8,145 nucleotides of DNA from an uncultured Clostridia bacterium (GCA_947624725.1 CANQLP010000043.1:1-8145), one strand, 5' to 3'. Shown: positions 1 through 7,535, numbered from the stretch's first letter. Notes: a model not told the origin generated them from the letters alone. Translations and numbers: made by a program.

Positions 1-74
1 TAGCGAAGGAGGGAATCGAACCCACGACACTGCGGGTATGAACCGCATGCTCTAGCCAACTGAGCTACTTCGCC
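1..74 (-). tRNA. tRNA-Met (anticodon CAU), elongator type
   Basis: Read on the minus strand, a full cloverleaf can be drawn. The 7-bp acceptor stem starts with a G1-U72 pair, the D arm is GCTC/GAGC, the anticodon stem is TGCGG/CCGCA around loop TTCATAC (anticodon CAT at 34-36), there is a 5-base variable loop, and the T loop is TTCGATT. The discriminator base is A, at position 1, so any encoded CCA lies outside the window. The anticodon stem lacks the three G-C pairs of initiator tRNA, and the loop is TTCATAC rather than the CTCATAA usual in lysidine tRNA-Ile2. The layout, including G1-U72, resembles Bacillus elongator tRNA-Met. Oddity: the T stem (GTGGG/CCCTC) has a U50-U64 mismatch. A perfect promoter lies just upstream at 92-120. 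Confidence 0.95.
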
Positions 75-91
75 ATAAACGCTACCTTATT

Positions 92-120
92 ATTATAAAC
101 GGATAAGACCGATTTGTCAA
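92..120 (-). promoter_or_regulatory. sigma-A promoter of the tRNA-Met gene
   Basis: On the minus strand TTGACA (115-120) and TATAAT (92-97) are separated by exactly 17 bases. This is a perfect match to the vegetative sigma-70/sigma-A consensus. The expected transcription start is near 85, about 10 bases before the tRNA 5' end at 74, as is usual for a stable RNA gene. Confidence 0.93.
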
Positions 121-176
121 TAAATTTTGATGAATTTCTTTTACTTTCTACATAAGTAGCATTTTTATAAATTTAT

Positions 177-335
177 CTATTTATCTTTTCCCTTTGGAAT
201 AACTACTTTCTTTTGAGTTTCACTATTGGTTTTAGGTTTGCTTGCTGGGATATGATTAGACACTGGAGAAATATCTAAATTTTCTCCATTTCCTGAAACT
301 ACTTCTATATTCTTCTTATTTTTATTAGGACTCAT
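177..335 (-). CDS. 52-residue hypothetical protein
   Basis: I do not recognise this protein. An ATG at 333-335 is preceded by a strong GGAGG (341-345) with a 5-base spacer, and the frame runs 52 codons to TAG at 177-179. The product is hydrophilic and rich in Lys, Asn, Ser and Pro. It begins MSPNKNKKN and ends KKVVIPKGKDK, with no signal peptide, membrane segment or cysteine, and is probably a small, basic, disordered cytoplasmic protein. It sits alone between the terminator-like hairpin at 412-445 and the tRNA-Met promoter, and a likely promoter lies at 365-393, so it is probably its own transcription unit. It has no in-frame CGG. The good ribosome binding site, the promoter spacing and the protein-like composition support a real gene, but the size makes this uncertain. 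Confidence 0.65.
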   Translation of the reverse strand: MSPNKNKKNIEVVSGNGENLDISPVSNHIPASKPKTNSETQKKVVIPKGKDK

Positions 336-364
336 AATAACCTCCAAAATATTAAACTATATAA

Positions 365-393
365 ATGTTATCATAAAGCTAACTATTTATCAA
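365..393 (-). promoter_or_regulatory. probable promoter of the 52-residue ORF
   Basis: On the minus strand TTGATA (388-393) and TAACAT (365-370) are 17 bases apart, about 20 bases upstream of the GGAGG of the small ORF. The -35 box is good (5 of 6) and the -10 box is moderate (4 of 6). It lies just after the hairpin that appears to end the upstream transcript, as expected for a separate unit. Confidence 0.5.
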
Positions 394-411
394 GAAAAAA
401 TATACTTTTAG

Positions 412-445
412 GAAATCGTGCAATTAATACTATTTGCACGATTTC
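412..445 (-). terminator. hairpin terminator after the 101-residue gene
   Basis: A perfect 12-bp inverted repeat (412-423 with 434-445, arm GAAATCGTGCAA) encloses a 10-base loop, 6 bases past the stop codon of the gene at 452-757. On the minus strand the hairpin is followed by CTAAAAGTATATTTTTTC, so the T tract is interrupted and partly displaced. It probably ends the dnaG-rpoD transcript. The tail is weaker than in the two other terminators of the window. Confidence 0.65.
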
Positions 446-451
446 TTTATT

Positions 452-757
452 CTAGCCTCTCTCTTTTTCATTTTCCTTATCAACTTCTTCTATTTCTTGT
501 TCCCTAGTTTCCAGTTTTACATTTTCAGGCGTAACTATTATATTTTGAGTAAATGCATTTCCTCCACCTGAAGCTGAACCTTTTCTGCGTTTTCCTGTTA
601 AGAAATATTCTGGTATAATTCGCATTACTTTTTTATATGCTTCCTTAAATGCTTCTTTTCTTTCTACATCTTTATCTGAATCTATAATCTCATCTGCTGT
701 TTCTACTGGATCAAACCCAAGAAAACTAACTTTCTCATTATTTTTCTCTTTTGCCAT
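452..757 (-). CDS. 101-residue hypothetical protein downstream of rpoD
   Basis: I do not recognise this family. The ATG at 755-757 has AAAGGA 9 bases upstream, and translation ends at TAG (452-454). The protein is hydrophilic and charged. It has an acidic N-terminal part (SFLGFDPVETADEII near residues 11-25), a helical-looking stretch around 33-53 (KEAFKEAYKKVMRIIPEYF), a basic KRRKG, a Gly/Ser-rich patch SASGGGN at about 61-67, and a Glu/Lys-rich tail. There is no signal peptide, membrane helix or metal motif. It starts 34 bases after rpoD and has no visible promoter of its own, so it is probably the last gene of the dnaG-rpoD operon. The gap holds an 18-base AT palindrome next to its ribosome binding site. 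Arginines use CGA, CGC, AGA and AGG but never CGG. Confidence 0.8.
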   Translation of the reverse strand: MAKEKNNEKVSFLGFDPVETADEIIDSDKDVERKEAFKEAYKKVMRIIPEYFLTGKRRKGSASGGGNAFTQNIIVTPENVKLETREQEIEEVDKENEKERG

Positions 758-769
758 ATCTCACATTCC

Positions 770-787
770 TTTCTAAAATTTTAGAAA
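770..787. repeat. 18-base perfect palindrome between rpoD and the 101-residue gene
   Basis: TTTCTAAAATTTTAGAAA is its own reverse complement. It lies between the rpoD stop (792) and the next start (757), and on the minus strand its last bases AGAAA run into the AAAGGA ribosome binding site. It could fold into a weak AU-rich hairpin covering part of that site, or be a protein-binding palindrome. In a genome this AT-rich, chance is also possible. Confidence 0.4.
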
Positions 788-791
788 AAAT

Positions 792-2366
792 TTAGCTCAT
801 ATAATCACGAAGCTTTTTACTACGACTTGGATGTCTTAATTTTCTAAGTGCCTTTGCCTCAATTTGTCTTATTCTCTCTCTTGTTACCTCAAACACTCTT
901 CCTACTTCTTCAAGAGTTCTAGCTTTTCCGTCTTCTAGTCCAAATCTAAGTTTCAAAACCTTTGCCTCTCTTGGAGTTAATGTATTCATTACATCTTCTA
1001 ATTGTTCTTTAAGAAGTGTATATGCTGCAGAATCTTGTGGTGCTGGTGAATCATCATCTGGAATAAAATCTCCTAAATGACTATCATCCTCTTCTCCGAT
1101 AGGTGTTTCAAGAGATACTGGATCTTGTGCAATTTTTTGTATTTCCATAACCTTGTCTATAGGCATTTCTAGTTCTTCTGACAATTCTTCTGGGGTAGGT
1201 TCTCGTCCAAGCCTTTGAAGCAAATGTCTAGATGTACGGATTAGTTTATTTATTGTTTCTACCATATGAACAGGTATCCTTATTGTTCTTGCTTGGTCTG
1301 CAATTGCTCTTGTAATGGCTTGTCTTATCCACCATGTAGCATAAGTGCTGAATTTATATCCCTTTGAATAATCAAATTTTTCTACTGCTTTGATTAGTCC
1401 CATGTTTCCTTCTTGTATCAAGTCTAAAAATAGCATTCCTCTTCCTAAATATTTCTTTGCAATACTTACAACTAGTCTTAAGTTTGATTCTGCTAATCTT
1501 TGTTTAGCTTCTTCATCTCCTGCCATTATCCTTTGAGCAAGTTCTAATTCCTCATCATATGTAAGAAGCTGGATTTTTCCGATTTCTCTTAGATACATTC
1601 TAACTGGGTCATCTATATTTATTCCGTCTGTATCGGTAATTACTGCATCACTAATATCTACTTCTTCAATGTTTTCTAAATCGTCAATATCAGGCTCGAT
1701 ATCTTCAAAATCATCATTTAATAGGTCTACACCAATTTCTTCAAAGGCATCAAATACTTTATCTATTTCTTCTGGATTTACATCTTCAAGTTCAGATGCA
1801 AGCTCTCCATAAGTAATACTTCCCTTTTCTTTAGCCTTTGTTAGAATTTTACTAACTTTATCTTTTTCTTCCTTTTCTGGCTTTTGGTCTTCTTCTTTTT
1901 TTACTACTTCTTCTGCATCATTTGTTTTCTCTTCTTTTGGCTTATCAGACTTACTTACTTTAGAAGCTACTTTTTCTTTGTTTTCTTCTTTTACTTCTTT
2001 TTGAGTTTTCTTTTCTTCTTTAACTGCATTTTCTTCCTTAACCACTTTTTGCTTCTTTTCTGGTTCTTTTTGTGTTTTCTTTGCTTCCGTCTTTTTATTT
2101 TCCGTCTTTTCCTCTTTTTTCTTTTTTGGTACTACTTTTTCTGCTTTTTCAGCCTTTGCAACTGTCTTTTTCTTAGTTGTTTCCTTTTCTTTTATATCTT
2201 TATTCTCTGTTTTACTTGCCTTATTTGCTTTATTTGATTCTTTTGCAGAAGCCTTAATCGTAGTTTCCTTTGTTTTTTTACTAGAGTCTTTTGTCTTTTT
2301 TGTATCTTTATTTGTACTTACTTTCTTCTTGCTTGTCTTTTCTTCTTGTTCTTCTTTTTTGTTCAT
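792..2366 (-). CDS. rpoD: primary RNA polymerase sigma factor RpoD (sigma-A)
   Basis: This is the housekeeping sigma factor, which directs RNA polymerase core to -35/-10 promoters like those found in this window. The 524 residues read as follows. Residues 1-170 are an extreme Lys/Glu/Thr low-complexity extension. Region 1.1-like sequence is at about 171-215 ([14 protein letters not shown]). An acidic linker precedes region 1.2 at about 252-285 ([12 protein letters not shown]). Region 2 is at about 290-368, with the core-binding and -10 recognition segment [19 protein letters not shown] and [13 protein letters not shown]. Region 3 is at about 370-445. Region 4 is at about 456-518, with the helix-turn-helix [20 protein letters not shown]. 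The ATG has AAAGGAGG 11 bases upstream, overlapping the dnaG stop, which suggests translational coupling in the classic dnaG-rpoD arrangement. The gene is intact, with no in-frame CGG. The usual Bacillus sigma-A has about 370 residues, so the excess is the N-terminal tail. Confidence 0.98.
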   Translation of the reverse strand: MNKKEEQEEKTSKKKVSTNKDTKKTKDSSKKTKETTIKASAKESNKANKASKTENKDIKEKETTKKKTVAKAEKAEKVVPKKKKEEKTENKKTEAKKTQKEPEKKQKVVKEENAVKEEKKTQKEVKEENKEKVASKVSKSDKPKEEKTNDAEEVVKKEEDQKPEKEEKDKVSKILTKAKEKGSITYGELASELEDVNPEEIDKVFDAFEEIGVDLLNDDFEDIEPDIDDLENIEEVDISDAVITDTDGINIDDPVRMYLREIGKIQLLTYDEELELAQRIMAGDEEAKQRLAESNLRLVVSIAKKYLGRGMLFLDLIQEGNMGLIKAVEKFDYSKGYKFSTYATWWIRQAITRAIADQARTIRIPVHMVETINKLIRTSRHLLQRLGREPTPEELSEELEMPIDKVMEIQKIAQDPVSLETPIGEEDDSHLGDFIPDDDSPAPQDSAAYTLLKEQLEDVMNTLTPREAKVLKLRFGLEDGKARTLEEVGRVFEVTRERIRQIEAKALRKLRHPSRSKKLRDYMS

Positions 2367-2377
2367 TTTATATCAGG

Positions 2378-2385
2378 CCTCCTTT
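2378..2385 (-). promoter_or_regulatory. rpoD ribosome binding site overlapping the dnaG stop codon
   Basis: AAAGGAGG on the minus strand spans 2385-2378, while the dnaG TAA occupies 2386-2384. Ribosomes finishing dnaG therefore sit on the rpoD initiation region. Because dnaG needs a +1 shift near its start, coupled rpoD translation would depend partly on that event. This last point is inference. Confidence 0.8.
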
Positions 2386-4175
2386 ACTTTATACTAACTA
2401 ATTTTTTACTTATTTCTTTCAATCTGTTTTCTATTTCAAGTTTTGCTTCTTCAGAAAGATTTGCTGAAGAGACTAATTGTTTTAATATTTCATTTTTTTC
2501 TTCTTGCAATTTTTCTCTTATAAATTTATTCTTTAAATCTTCTGTTGCTTTTTTTACATCGCTTATATCTAATTCTTTAGACAAAATATATGTAACATGA
2601 CTTAATAGTTCGTCATCATCTTCAAATAATCCTATCACATTACTAATATCTCCTTTTTCTAATTCTTCATACAAAATTTTTACAATTTTTTTATTCTGTT
2701 CTACTTTAAAGTCATCAGGAGATATTTCATCCTTTATTTCTTCATATACAGTCTTTCCATCGTTTAAAAGTAATAATACCATCATATTTTCTTTGTTAGC
2801 ATTTGCACTTGTATCTTCTTTTTTTCTTGATGGAGTTACAGCTCTACTTACATGTCCTGTTCTTTCTAGTATCTTCTCTCCTACAGAATTTGCATATTCA
2901 AGTTTATTTAATTCTCCATATATTGCTTCTTTTGATATGCCATATTCATCAGATATTTTATCAATGTATACTTCTTTTTCTAATTTGTTTTTAGTTTTAT
3001 TTAATATTTTGCTAACTTCATTTAAAAATTTTATCTTATCATTTGTCTGATTTAAGTCTAAATTCTGTTTTAGGTTTTTAACCTTAAATTCAACTAATGA
3101 TATAGCATTTTTTACATATAACTCAAATCTGCCACTACCGTACTTAATTACAAATTCATCTGGGTCTTTTGCTCCCTCTATTTGTAATACTCTAATATCA
3201 TATCCTAGATTCTGTAAAATCTCTAGTCCTCTCATTGTTGCACCTTGTCCTGCTGCATCTGCATCATATCCTATAATTATTTTTGACTTATATTTCTTTA
3301 GTAATCTACCTTGTCCCTCTGTAAGAGATGTTCCAAGAGATGCAATTGCATTATCAATTCCTCTTTGATGTAAAGATACTGCATCCATATATCCTTCTAC
3401 CATTATAAAATAGTCCTTTTCGGTCTTTTTAGCTACATTTAAAGCATATAAATTCCTTCCCTTGTTATAGCAAATTGTGTCTGGTGAATTAATATATTTT
3501 GGTTTAGAATCGTCTAATGCTCTTCCTCCAAATGCAATTACTCTATCTTTCACATCTTTTATAGGAAACATAAGTCTTTTTTTAAAAGCATCACTAGGCA
3601 TTCCGTTTTTATTATTAAATACCAATTTTGAAGCAAATATTTCTTCATCTTTAAATCCTTTACTTTTTAGCTCTTTATATAAATCATCAAAATTGCCAGA
3701 ATAACCTATTTGAAACTTCTTTAGAGTATTATTATCTAGTCTTCTCTTTTTTACATATTCTTGAGCTTCTTTGGCGTTTTTTCCGTATAAATTATTATGA
3801 TAAAACTCAGCTGTAACTTTATTGATTTCATATACCTTCTCTTTTAAAGCTAAATGTTTTTGTTCATCATCACTTAAAGTTATTTTTGGAAGTGTGATGC
3901 CAGCTCTTTCTGCAAGCATTTCTATTGCTTCTTTGAACTCGATATTTTCTATTTTCTTGACAAAGCCTATTACATCTCCTCCGTACTCCACAACCAAAGC
4001 AATGAAATATCTGTTTAGACTCTGATACTGAAAAAGATGGTGATTTTTCACTATGAAATGGGCATAATCCAAAATAATTTCTTCCTTGCCTTTTTAAATT
4101 AACATATCCAGAAATTACATCTACTATATTGAGATTTGCTTTAATCTCATCTAGTATGCTGTTATCATATCGCAT
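2384..4175 (-). CDS. dnaG: DNA primase DnaG, read through a +1 frameshift at CGG
   Basis: DnaG makes the RNA primers for DNA replication. The gene is split into two frames. Codons 1-64 (from ATG 4175, with AAAGGA 7 bases upstream) give the N-terminal CHC2 zinc ribbon with ligands C38, H41, C59 and C62 in CPFH and CFGCGV. The in-frame CGG at 3981-3983 then breaks the frame. Skipping its C resumes at GGA GGA GAT, giving GGDVIGF, the usual continuation of the zinc domain, and runs 532 codons to TAA at 2384. The joined protein is 596 residues, close to the roughly 600 usual for Bacillota. In joined numbering the RNA polymerase and Toprim parts include FGGRAL (215-220), [11 protein letters not shown] (240-250), EGYMD (260-264), YDADAAG (303-309, Mg-binding acidic residues) and DPDEF (337-341). 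The helicase-interacting C-terminal domain follows from about 470. Without the shift the primase stops after 101 residues with no catalytic domain, so a dead gene is implausible. The internal ATG at 4072 is only an out-of-frame opening. Confidence 0.93.
3980..3983 (-). other. +1 recoding site CGGA in dnaG
   Basis: The minus strand reads GGT TGT GGA GTA C GGA GGA GAT. Frame zero puts CGG after Val64 and leads to a nonsense tail (RRRCNR...). Skipping C3983 gives CGV-GGD, the conserved end of the DnaG zinc ribbon. Neither a stop codon nor a slippery run lies at the site. Confidence 0.85.
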
Positions 4176-4255
4176 AATTTAATCCTTTCCATCTTTATGT
4201 ATACAAAGTGTTTTTCAATGTTTTTCGTTTAAATACTTCTTTTCTCACTCGGTAC

Positions 4256-4284
4256 ATTATAATATTCGACACATAATTTGTAAA
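4256..4284 (-). promoter_or_regulatory. promoter of the dnaG-rpoD operon
   Basis: On the minus strand TTTACA (4279-4284) and TATAAT (4256-4261) are 17 bases apart, about 80 bases upstream of the dnaG start. A partial inverted repeat flanks the -35 box (CGACACATAA at 4267-4276 and TTATGTCG at 4296-4303 on the plus strand) and could be an operator, though weakly supported. The rest of the 220-base gap between pgi and dnaG holds only the pgi terminator. Confidence 0.85.
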
Positions 4285-4355
4285 TCCTTCCTGTTTTATG
4301 TCGATTAATCTGTATAAGTAAATAAATACCTCATAATTAACTAGCTTTAAGGGCA

Positions 4356-4390
4356 AAAAAATATTTACCATTAACTGGTAAATATTTTTT
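4356..4390 (-). terminator. rho-independent terminator after pgi
   Basis: A 15-bp inverted repeat (4356-4370 with 4376-4390) with loop TTAAC starts 6 bases past the pgi stop. Each arm ends in an A/T run, so on the minus strand the hairpin runs straight into seven Ts before GCCC. The symmetry means it could also work on the plus strand, but no gene is read that way here. Confidence 0.9.
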
Positions 4391-4395
4391 CTTAT

Positions 4396-5704
4396 TTATT
4401 TATTCTCATATCCTGGTTTTCCAAGTAATCTAAACATATTCTTTTTATATTCTTCTACTCCTGGCTGATTAAATGGGTTTACTCCCAAAATACTTCCAGA
4501 CATAGCACACGCAAGTTCAAAGAAATATATAAGATGTCCTACTGCTTTTTCATCTAGTCTATCAACATTTATTATTATATTTGGAACCTTTCCCGTAACA
4601 TGAGCTTCAACTGTTCCCTCCATTGCTTTCTTATTTACAAAATCCATAGTTTTACCTGCTAAATAATTTAATCCGTCTAAATTATCTGCATCCTCTTTTA
4701 TGGTAATATCTGATAGTGGTTCAACAATATTAATAACTGTCTCAAAAATATGTCTTCTTCCGTCTTGAATATATTGTCCCATAGAATGTAAATCTGTTGT
4801 AAAATCACAACCTGCTGGGAATATTCCCTTATACATCTTTCCTTCGCTTTCTCCAAATAATTGCTTCCACCATTCTGTAAAATAATGCAATTTTGGTTCA
4901 TAATTTACTAAGATTTCAATTTCTTTTTGGCGTTTATTTAATATATTTCTTACAACTGCATACTGATAACATTCATTATATTTTAAATTATTGTCTGCAT
5001 ATTTATCTTGTGCATCCTTTGCTCCTTGCATTAAATCAGAAATATTTATTCCAGCTACTGCAATAGGTAGAAGTCCGAACTGCAGTTAAAACTGAATATC
5101 TACCACCGATATTATCAGGAATAACAAAAGTTTCATATTCTTCCTCTTCAGATAATTCTTTTAAAGCTCCTTTAGATTTATCTGTTGTAACATAAATTCT
5201 TTCTCTTGCTTCTTCTACTCCATATTTATTTTCTAGTATCTCTCTGAAAATTCTAAATGCTATCCCTGGTTCTGTTGTAGTTCCAGATTTTGAAATTACA
5301 TTTACAGAAAAATCTCTATCTCCAACAAGTTCTATTAATTCATTCAAATAAGTTGGACTTATATTATTACCTGAATATAATATTTGAGGTGTTTTTTGCT
5401 TTTTATAATTATAAAATGTACTTGTTAAAGCTTCAATAACTGCTCTTGCTCCTAAATAAGAGCCTCCAATTCCTATACAAATAAATACTTCCGAATTTTT
5501 TTGAATCTTTGCTGCTGCTTTCTTTATTCTTTCAAACTCAATTCTGTTATAATTTGTTGGAAGTTCAATCCAGCCTAAAAAGTTATTTTGACTATTAGGA
5601 TCTTCTCTTAATATTTTATCCATTTCCTTTACTTCATCTTTGTATTCTAAAATGTCTTCCATAGGAACACTTGCTTTACTTAAATCTACTTTAACATTTG
5701 GCAT
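4396..5704 (-). CDS. pgi: glucose-6-phosphate isomerase, read through a +1 frameshift at CGG
   Basis: This enzyme interconverts glucose-6-phosphate and fructose-6-phosphate in cytoplasmic glycolysis. The ATG at 5702-5704 has AAAGGAGG 8 bases upstream and 21 bases separate it from the ppaC stop. Codons 1-209 give the first half, with [13 protein letters not shown] (76-88) and SKSGTTTEP (139-147) for sugar-phosphate binding, and end in [16 protein letters not shown] at 5075-5077 follows. Skipping its C reads GGA CTT CTA CCT, giving GLLPIAVAG, and runs 226 residues to the stop at 4396. The skipped base lies exactly before the final Gly of the family signature (GGRYSVxTAxG). The shifted part carries the catalytic Glu of the [12 protein letters not shown] segment (about 286), the His of TDLHSMGQY (about 306) and the Lys of [10 protein letters not shown] (about 420). 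The joined length of 435 is close to the roughly 450 usual in Bacillota. Unshifted, the product ends after 222 residues without these residues. Confidence 0.95.
5074..5077 (-). other. +1 recoding site CGGA in pgi
   Basis: The minus strand reads TTA ACT GCA GTT C GGA CTT CTA CCT. CGG is in frame zero after Val209, and skipping C5077 restores the family signature. The frame-zero tail ([13 protein letters not shown]) resembles nothing in the enzyme and ends 13 codons later. Confidence 0.88.
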
Positions 5705-5725
5705 TATATTCTCCTCCTTTTGGTT

Positions 5726-6653
5726 TTATGCATTTTCAATTATATTTGGGAAAATTTGTTTTTTCCTTGATACAACACCTTTTAAAAGCATTCTATTATT
5801 TACAATTCTTTCATTAAATGCTTTTTCTGCTAAATCTGTTCTATCTCCTAAAACTATTGCTTCTGAATCGCTTGTAACAATATTAGTAATTACAAACATG
5901 AATAAATTTATACCGTTTTCCTGAATATATTTTTTCATAGCATTTTCTAGTTCTTCTTGTTTTACTAATACATCTTCAATTGATGCTGTATTTACTTGAG
6001 CGACTTGAACATTTATTCCGATTTGGTTCTATTTTTTTAGAATCTAATGAGATTATTTCATCTGCTGTAAATTCACTTAAATCTGTTCCAGCTTTAAGCA
6101 TATCCATTCCGTATTTTTCTAAATCTATTCCTGCTATTTTTGCAAGCTCTTTTCCTGCTATTTTATCTTCTTCTGTACAAGTAGGTGATTTAAAAAGTAA
6201 TGTGTCTGAGATAATTGCAGAAACCATAAGTCCAGCAATTGTTTTGTCTATTTCTACATTATTTTGTTTGTATAATTTATAAAGAATCGTCTCTGTGCAT
6301 CCTAGAGGCTCTGCTAGGTAATATAAAGGTGCACTTGTTTCAAATGATGTTATGCAGTGATGGTCTACAACCTTTAATATATTCGCTTTTTCTATGCCTG
6401 AAACACTTTGTGTAAAAGCGTTGTGATCTACTAAAATTACATTTTCTTTTTCTGCGACTTCATCTAATGTCTCTGGTTCTTTTACATTGAAATAATTTAA
6501 AACAAATTCAGTTTCTTTATTTATTTTTCCTAGTTTATAAGCCTTTACATTTGTGTTTCCTAATTTTTTCTCTAGATTTTCCATTACTATGCTTGATGTA
6601 ATAGAATCTGTATCTGGCGCTTTATGTCCAAAAATTTTAATTTCGTTTTCCAT
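5726..6653 (-). CDS. ppaC: manganese-dependent inorganic pyrophosphatase (DHH family), read through a +1 frameshift at CGG
   Basis: This class II enzyme hydrolyses pyrophosphate to two phosphates and so drives biosynthetic reactions forward. The ATG at 6653 has AAAGGAG 9 bases upstream, just after the deoD stop. An overlapping ATG at 6660 is out of frame. Codons 1-211 form the DHH domain: GHKAPDTDS (H10, D14, D16), VDHN (D76), VDHH (D97, H98) and SDTLLFKSPT (D150), all metal ligands. The frame breaks at CGG (6018-6020) after EPN. Skipping its C reads GGA ATA AAT, giving GINVQVAQVNT, and continues as the DHHA2 domain to TAA at 5726, including the substrate-binding SRKKQ (S295, R296, K297; R295 and K296 in Bacillus PpaC). 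The joined length of 308 compares with 309 for Bacillus. Unshifted, the product lacks the DHHA2 domain and cannot be an active enzyme. It sits between deoD and pgi in one operon. Confidence 0.95.
6017..6020 (-). other. +1 recoding site CGGA in ppaC
   Basis: The minus strand reads ATA GAA CCA AAT C GGA ATA AAT GTT. CGG follows Asn211 in frame zero, and skipping C6020 gives Gly-Ile-Asn-Val and the whole C-terminal domain. The site falls in the linker between the DHH and DHHA2 domains. The frame-zero tail runs 14 codons (RNKCSSRS...) to a stop. Confidence 0.88.
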
Positions 6654-6670
6654 TTTTCATTTCTCCTTTA

Positions 6671-7393
6671 TTAATTAATATTTATACTGCTTTCTAGTGC
6701 AAGTTCAATCATTTTATTAAGAGACTTCTCTCTTTCTTCTGGAGTAAGTCCTTTTTCTTCTTTTGGTACATCTACAACTGTCAAAAGGCATGCGGCACTT
6801 TTCCCTTCTCTTTTTGCATTATAAAATAGTGCAAAAGCTTCCATCTCTGATGCAAGTAATTCCATAGGCACTTTTTTGCGTCTTAAAACTGCATCCTTAT
6901 CTGGTAAATATGGATCAAAACACTCGTTACAAAGTGTATCACATTTTACATATTTTATATTATTTTTATCTGCTGTATTTTCGATTATATTATTTAATTC
7001 ATCGCTTGAAAATGCACAATTACATTCTTTGTTATCAAAACTAAATGCATATGTACTTTCTGTATATGAATTATTTACAAGAACTAAGTCGTTTAATTCT
7101 AGCTTAGTAGAAAGTGCACCACATGAACCAATTCTTATAATATTTTTTACATTATAAAAATGAAATAACTCATAAGAATATATTCCCATGCTAGGGATTC
7201 CCATACCATGAGCCATAATTGATATTTTCTTATCTTTATAATATCCAGTATAGCAATACATTCCTCTTACTTTATTTACTAATTTATAATCAGATAAATA
7301 TTTCTCGGCAATATATTTTACTCGCATTGGGTCTCCTGCCATTATGACTGTATCTGCTATTTCCGTTAACTTTGCTTCATTATGTGGTGTCAA
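6671..7393 (-). CDS. deoD: purine nucleoside phosphorylase, DeoD type
   Basis: This enzyme splits purine (deoxy)ribonucleosides with phosphate to the base and (deoxy)ribose-1-phosphate in purine salvage. No ATG is available. I choose the TTG at 7391-7393, because AAGGAG (7404-7409) is 10 bases away and the resulting MTPHNEAK aligns with E. coli MATPHINAEM, placing His4 correctly. A TTG three codons earlier (7402) would sit only one base from GGAG. With this start (240 residues, E. coli has 239) the known active-site residues fall in register: H4, G20, R24 (AGDPMR), R43 (VRGM), R87 and S90 (RIGSCG), the EME motif at 183-185, D208 (TVVD, equivalent to D204) and R221 (equivalent to R217). It is intact with no in-frame CGG, and is the first gene of the operon with ppaC and pgi behind the promoter at 7428-7456. 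Confidence 0.95.
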   Translation of the reverse strand: MTPHNEAKLTEIADTVIMAGDPMRVKYIAEKYLSDYKLVNKVRGMYCYTGYYKDKKISIMAHGMGIPSMGIYSYELFHFYNVKNIIRIGSCGALSTKLELNDLVLVNNSYTESTYAFSFDNKECNCAFSSDELNNIIENTADKNNIKYVKCDTLCNECFDPYLPDKDAVLRRKKVPMELLASEMEAFALFYNAKREGKSAACLLTVVDVPKEEKGLTPEEREKSLNKMIELALESSININ

Positions 7394-7427
7394 AGAAATC
7401 AAACTCCTTTTTCTTAAATTCGTCTAT

Positions 7428-7456
7428 ATTATATATCTTGTATGTAGATTTTGCAA
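7428..7456 (-). promoter_or_regulatory. promoter of the deoD-ppaC-pgi operon
   Basis: On the minus strand TTGCAA (7451-7456) and TATAAT (7428-7433) are 17 bases apart. The predicted start near 7421 leaves a short leader of about 28 bases to the TTG start. No other promoter is seen in the very short gaps downstream, so the three genes are probably co-transcribed. Confidence 0.88.
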
Positions 7457-7480
7457 GTAATTTGTGTGAAGTTTTAAAAA

Positions 7481-7516
7481 GCACTTAAATATTAGATAAG
7501 ACTAATATTTAAGTGC
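7481..7516 (-). terminator. rho-independent terminator after the cysteine-rich gene
   Basis: A perfect 15-bp inverted repeat (7481-7495 with 7502-7516) has a 6-base loop. On the minus strand the stem ends AAGTGC followed by TTTTTAAAAC. It begins 20 bases past the TAA at 7536-7538, which is where the frameshifted reading of the upstream gene ends, and it separates that gene from the deoD promoter. Confidence 0.92.
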
Positions 7517-7535
7517 AAAATTTATTATGATGTGA

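Noticed and set aside
141..163. Short inverted repeat CTAC-TTAT-GTAG after the 52-residue ORF as a terminator
   Set aside because: The stem is only 4 bp without a convincing T tract on the minus strand.
1884..2237. Plus-strand phenylalanine-rich ORF opposite rpoD, and other plus-strand ORFs
   Set aside because: They are antisense shadows of Lys/Glu-rich or AT-rich minus-strand genes, with no ribosome binding site and low-complexity products.
2384..4072. A separate 562-residue protein starting at the ATG at 4072
   Set aside because: Its first 30 residues are the out-of-frame reading of the zinc ribbon coding region, there is no ribosome binding site, and homology to DnaG begins only at the GGDVIGF segment after the CGG.
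5726..5938. An independent 70-residue gene starting at ATG 5938
   Set aside because: It is the end of the DHHA2 domain of PpaC. The family sequence continues upstream of this ATG to the CGG site at 6018-6020.
2384..6653. dnaG, pgi and ppaC as decaying pseudogenes
   Set aside because: Both parts of each gene are fully conserved with no other lesion, primase is essential, and ribosome binding sites, operon spacing and terminators are intact.
6671..7402. deoD start at the TTG at 7402
   Set aside because: It lies one base from the ribosome binding site. The TTG at 7393 has 10-base spacing and gives the family N-terminus with His4.
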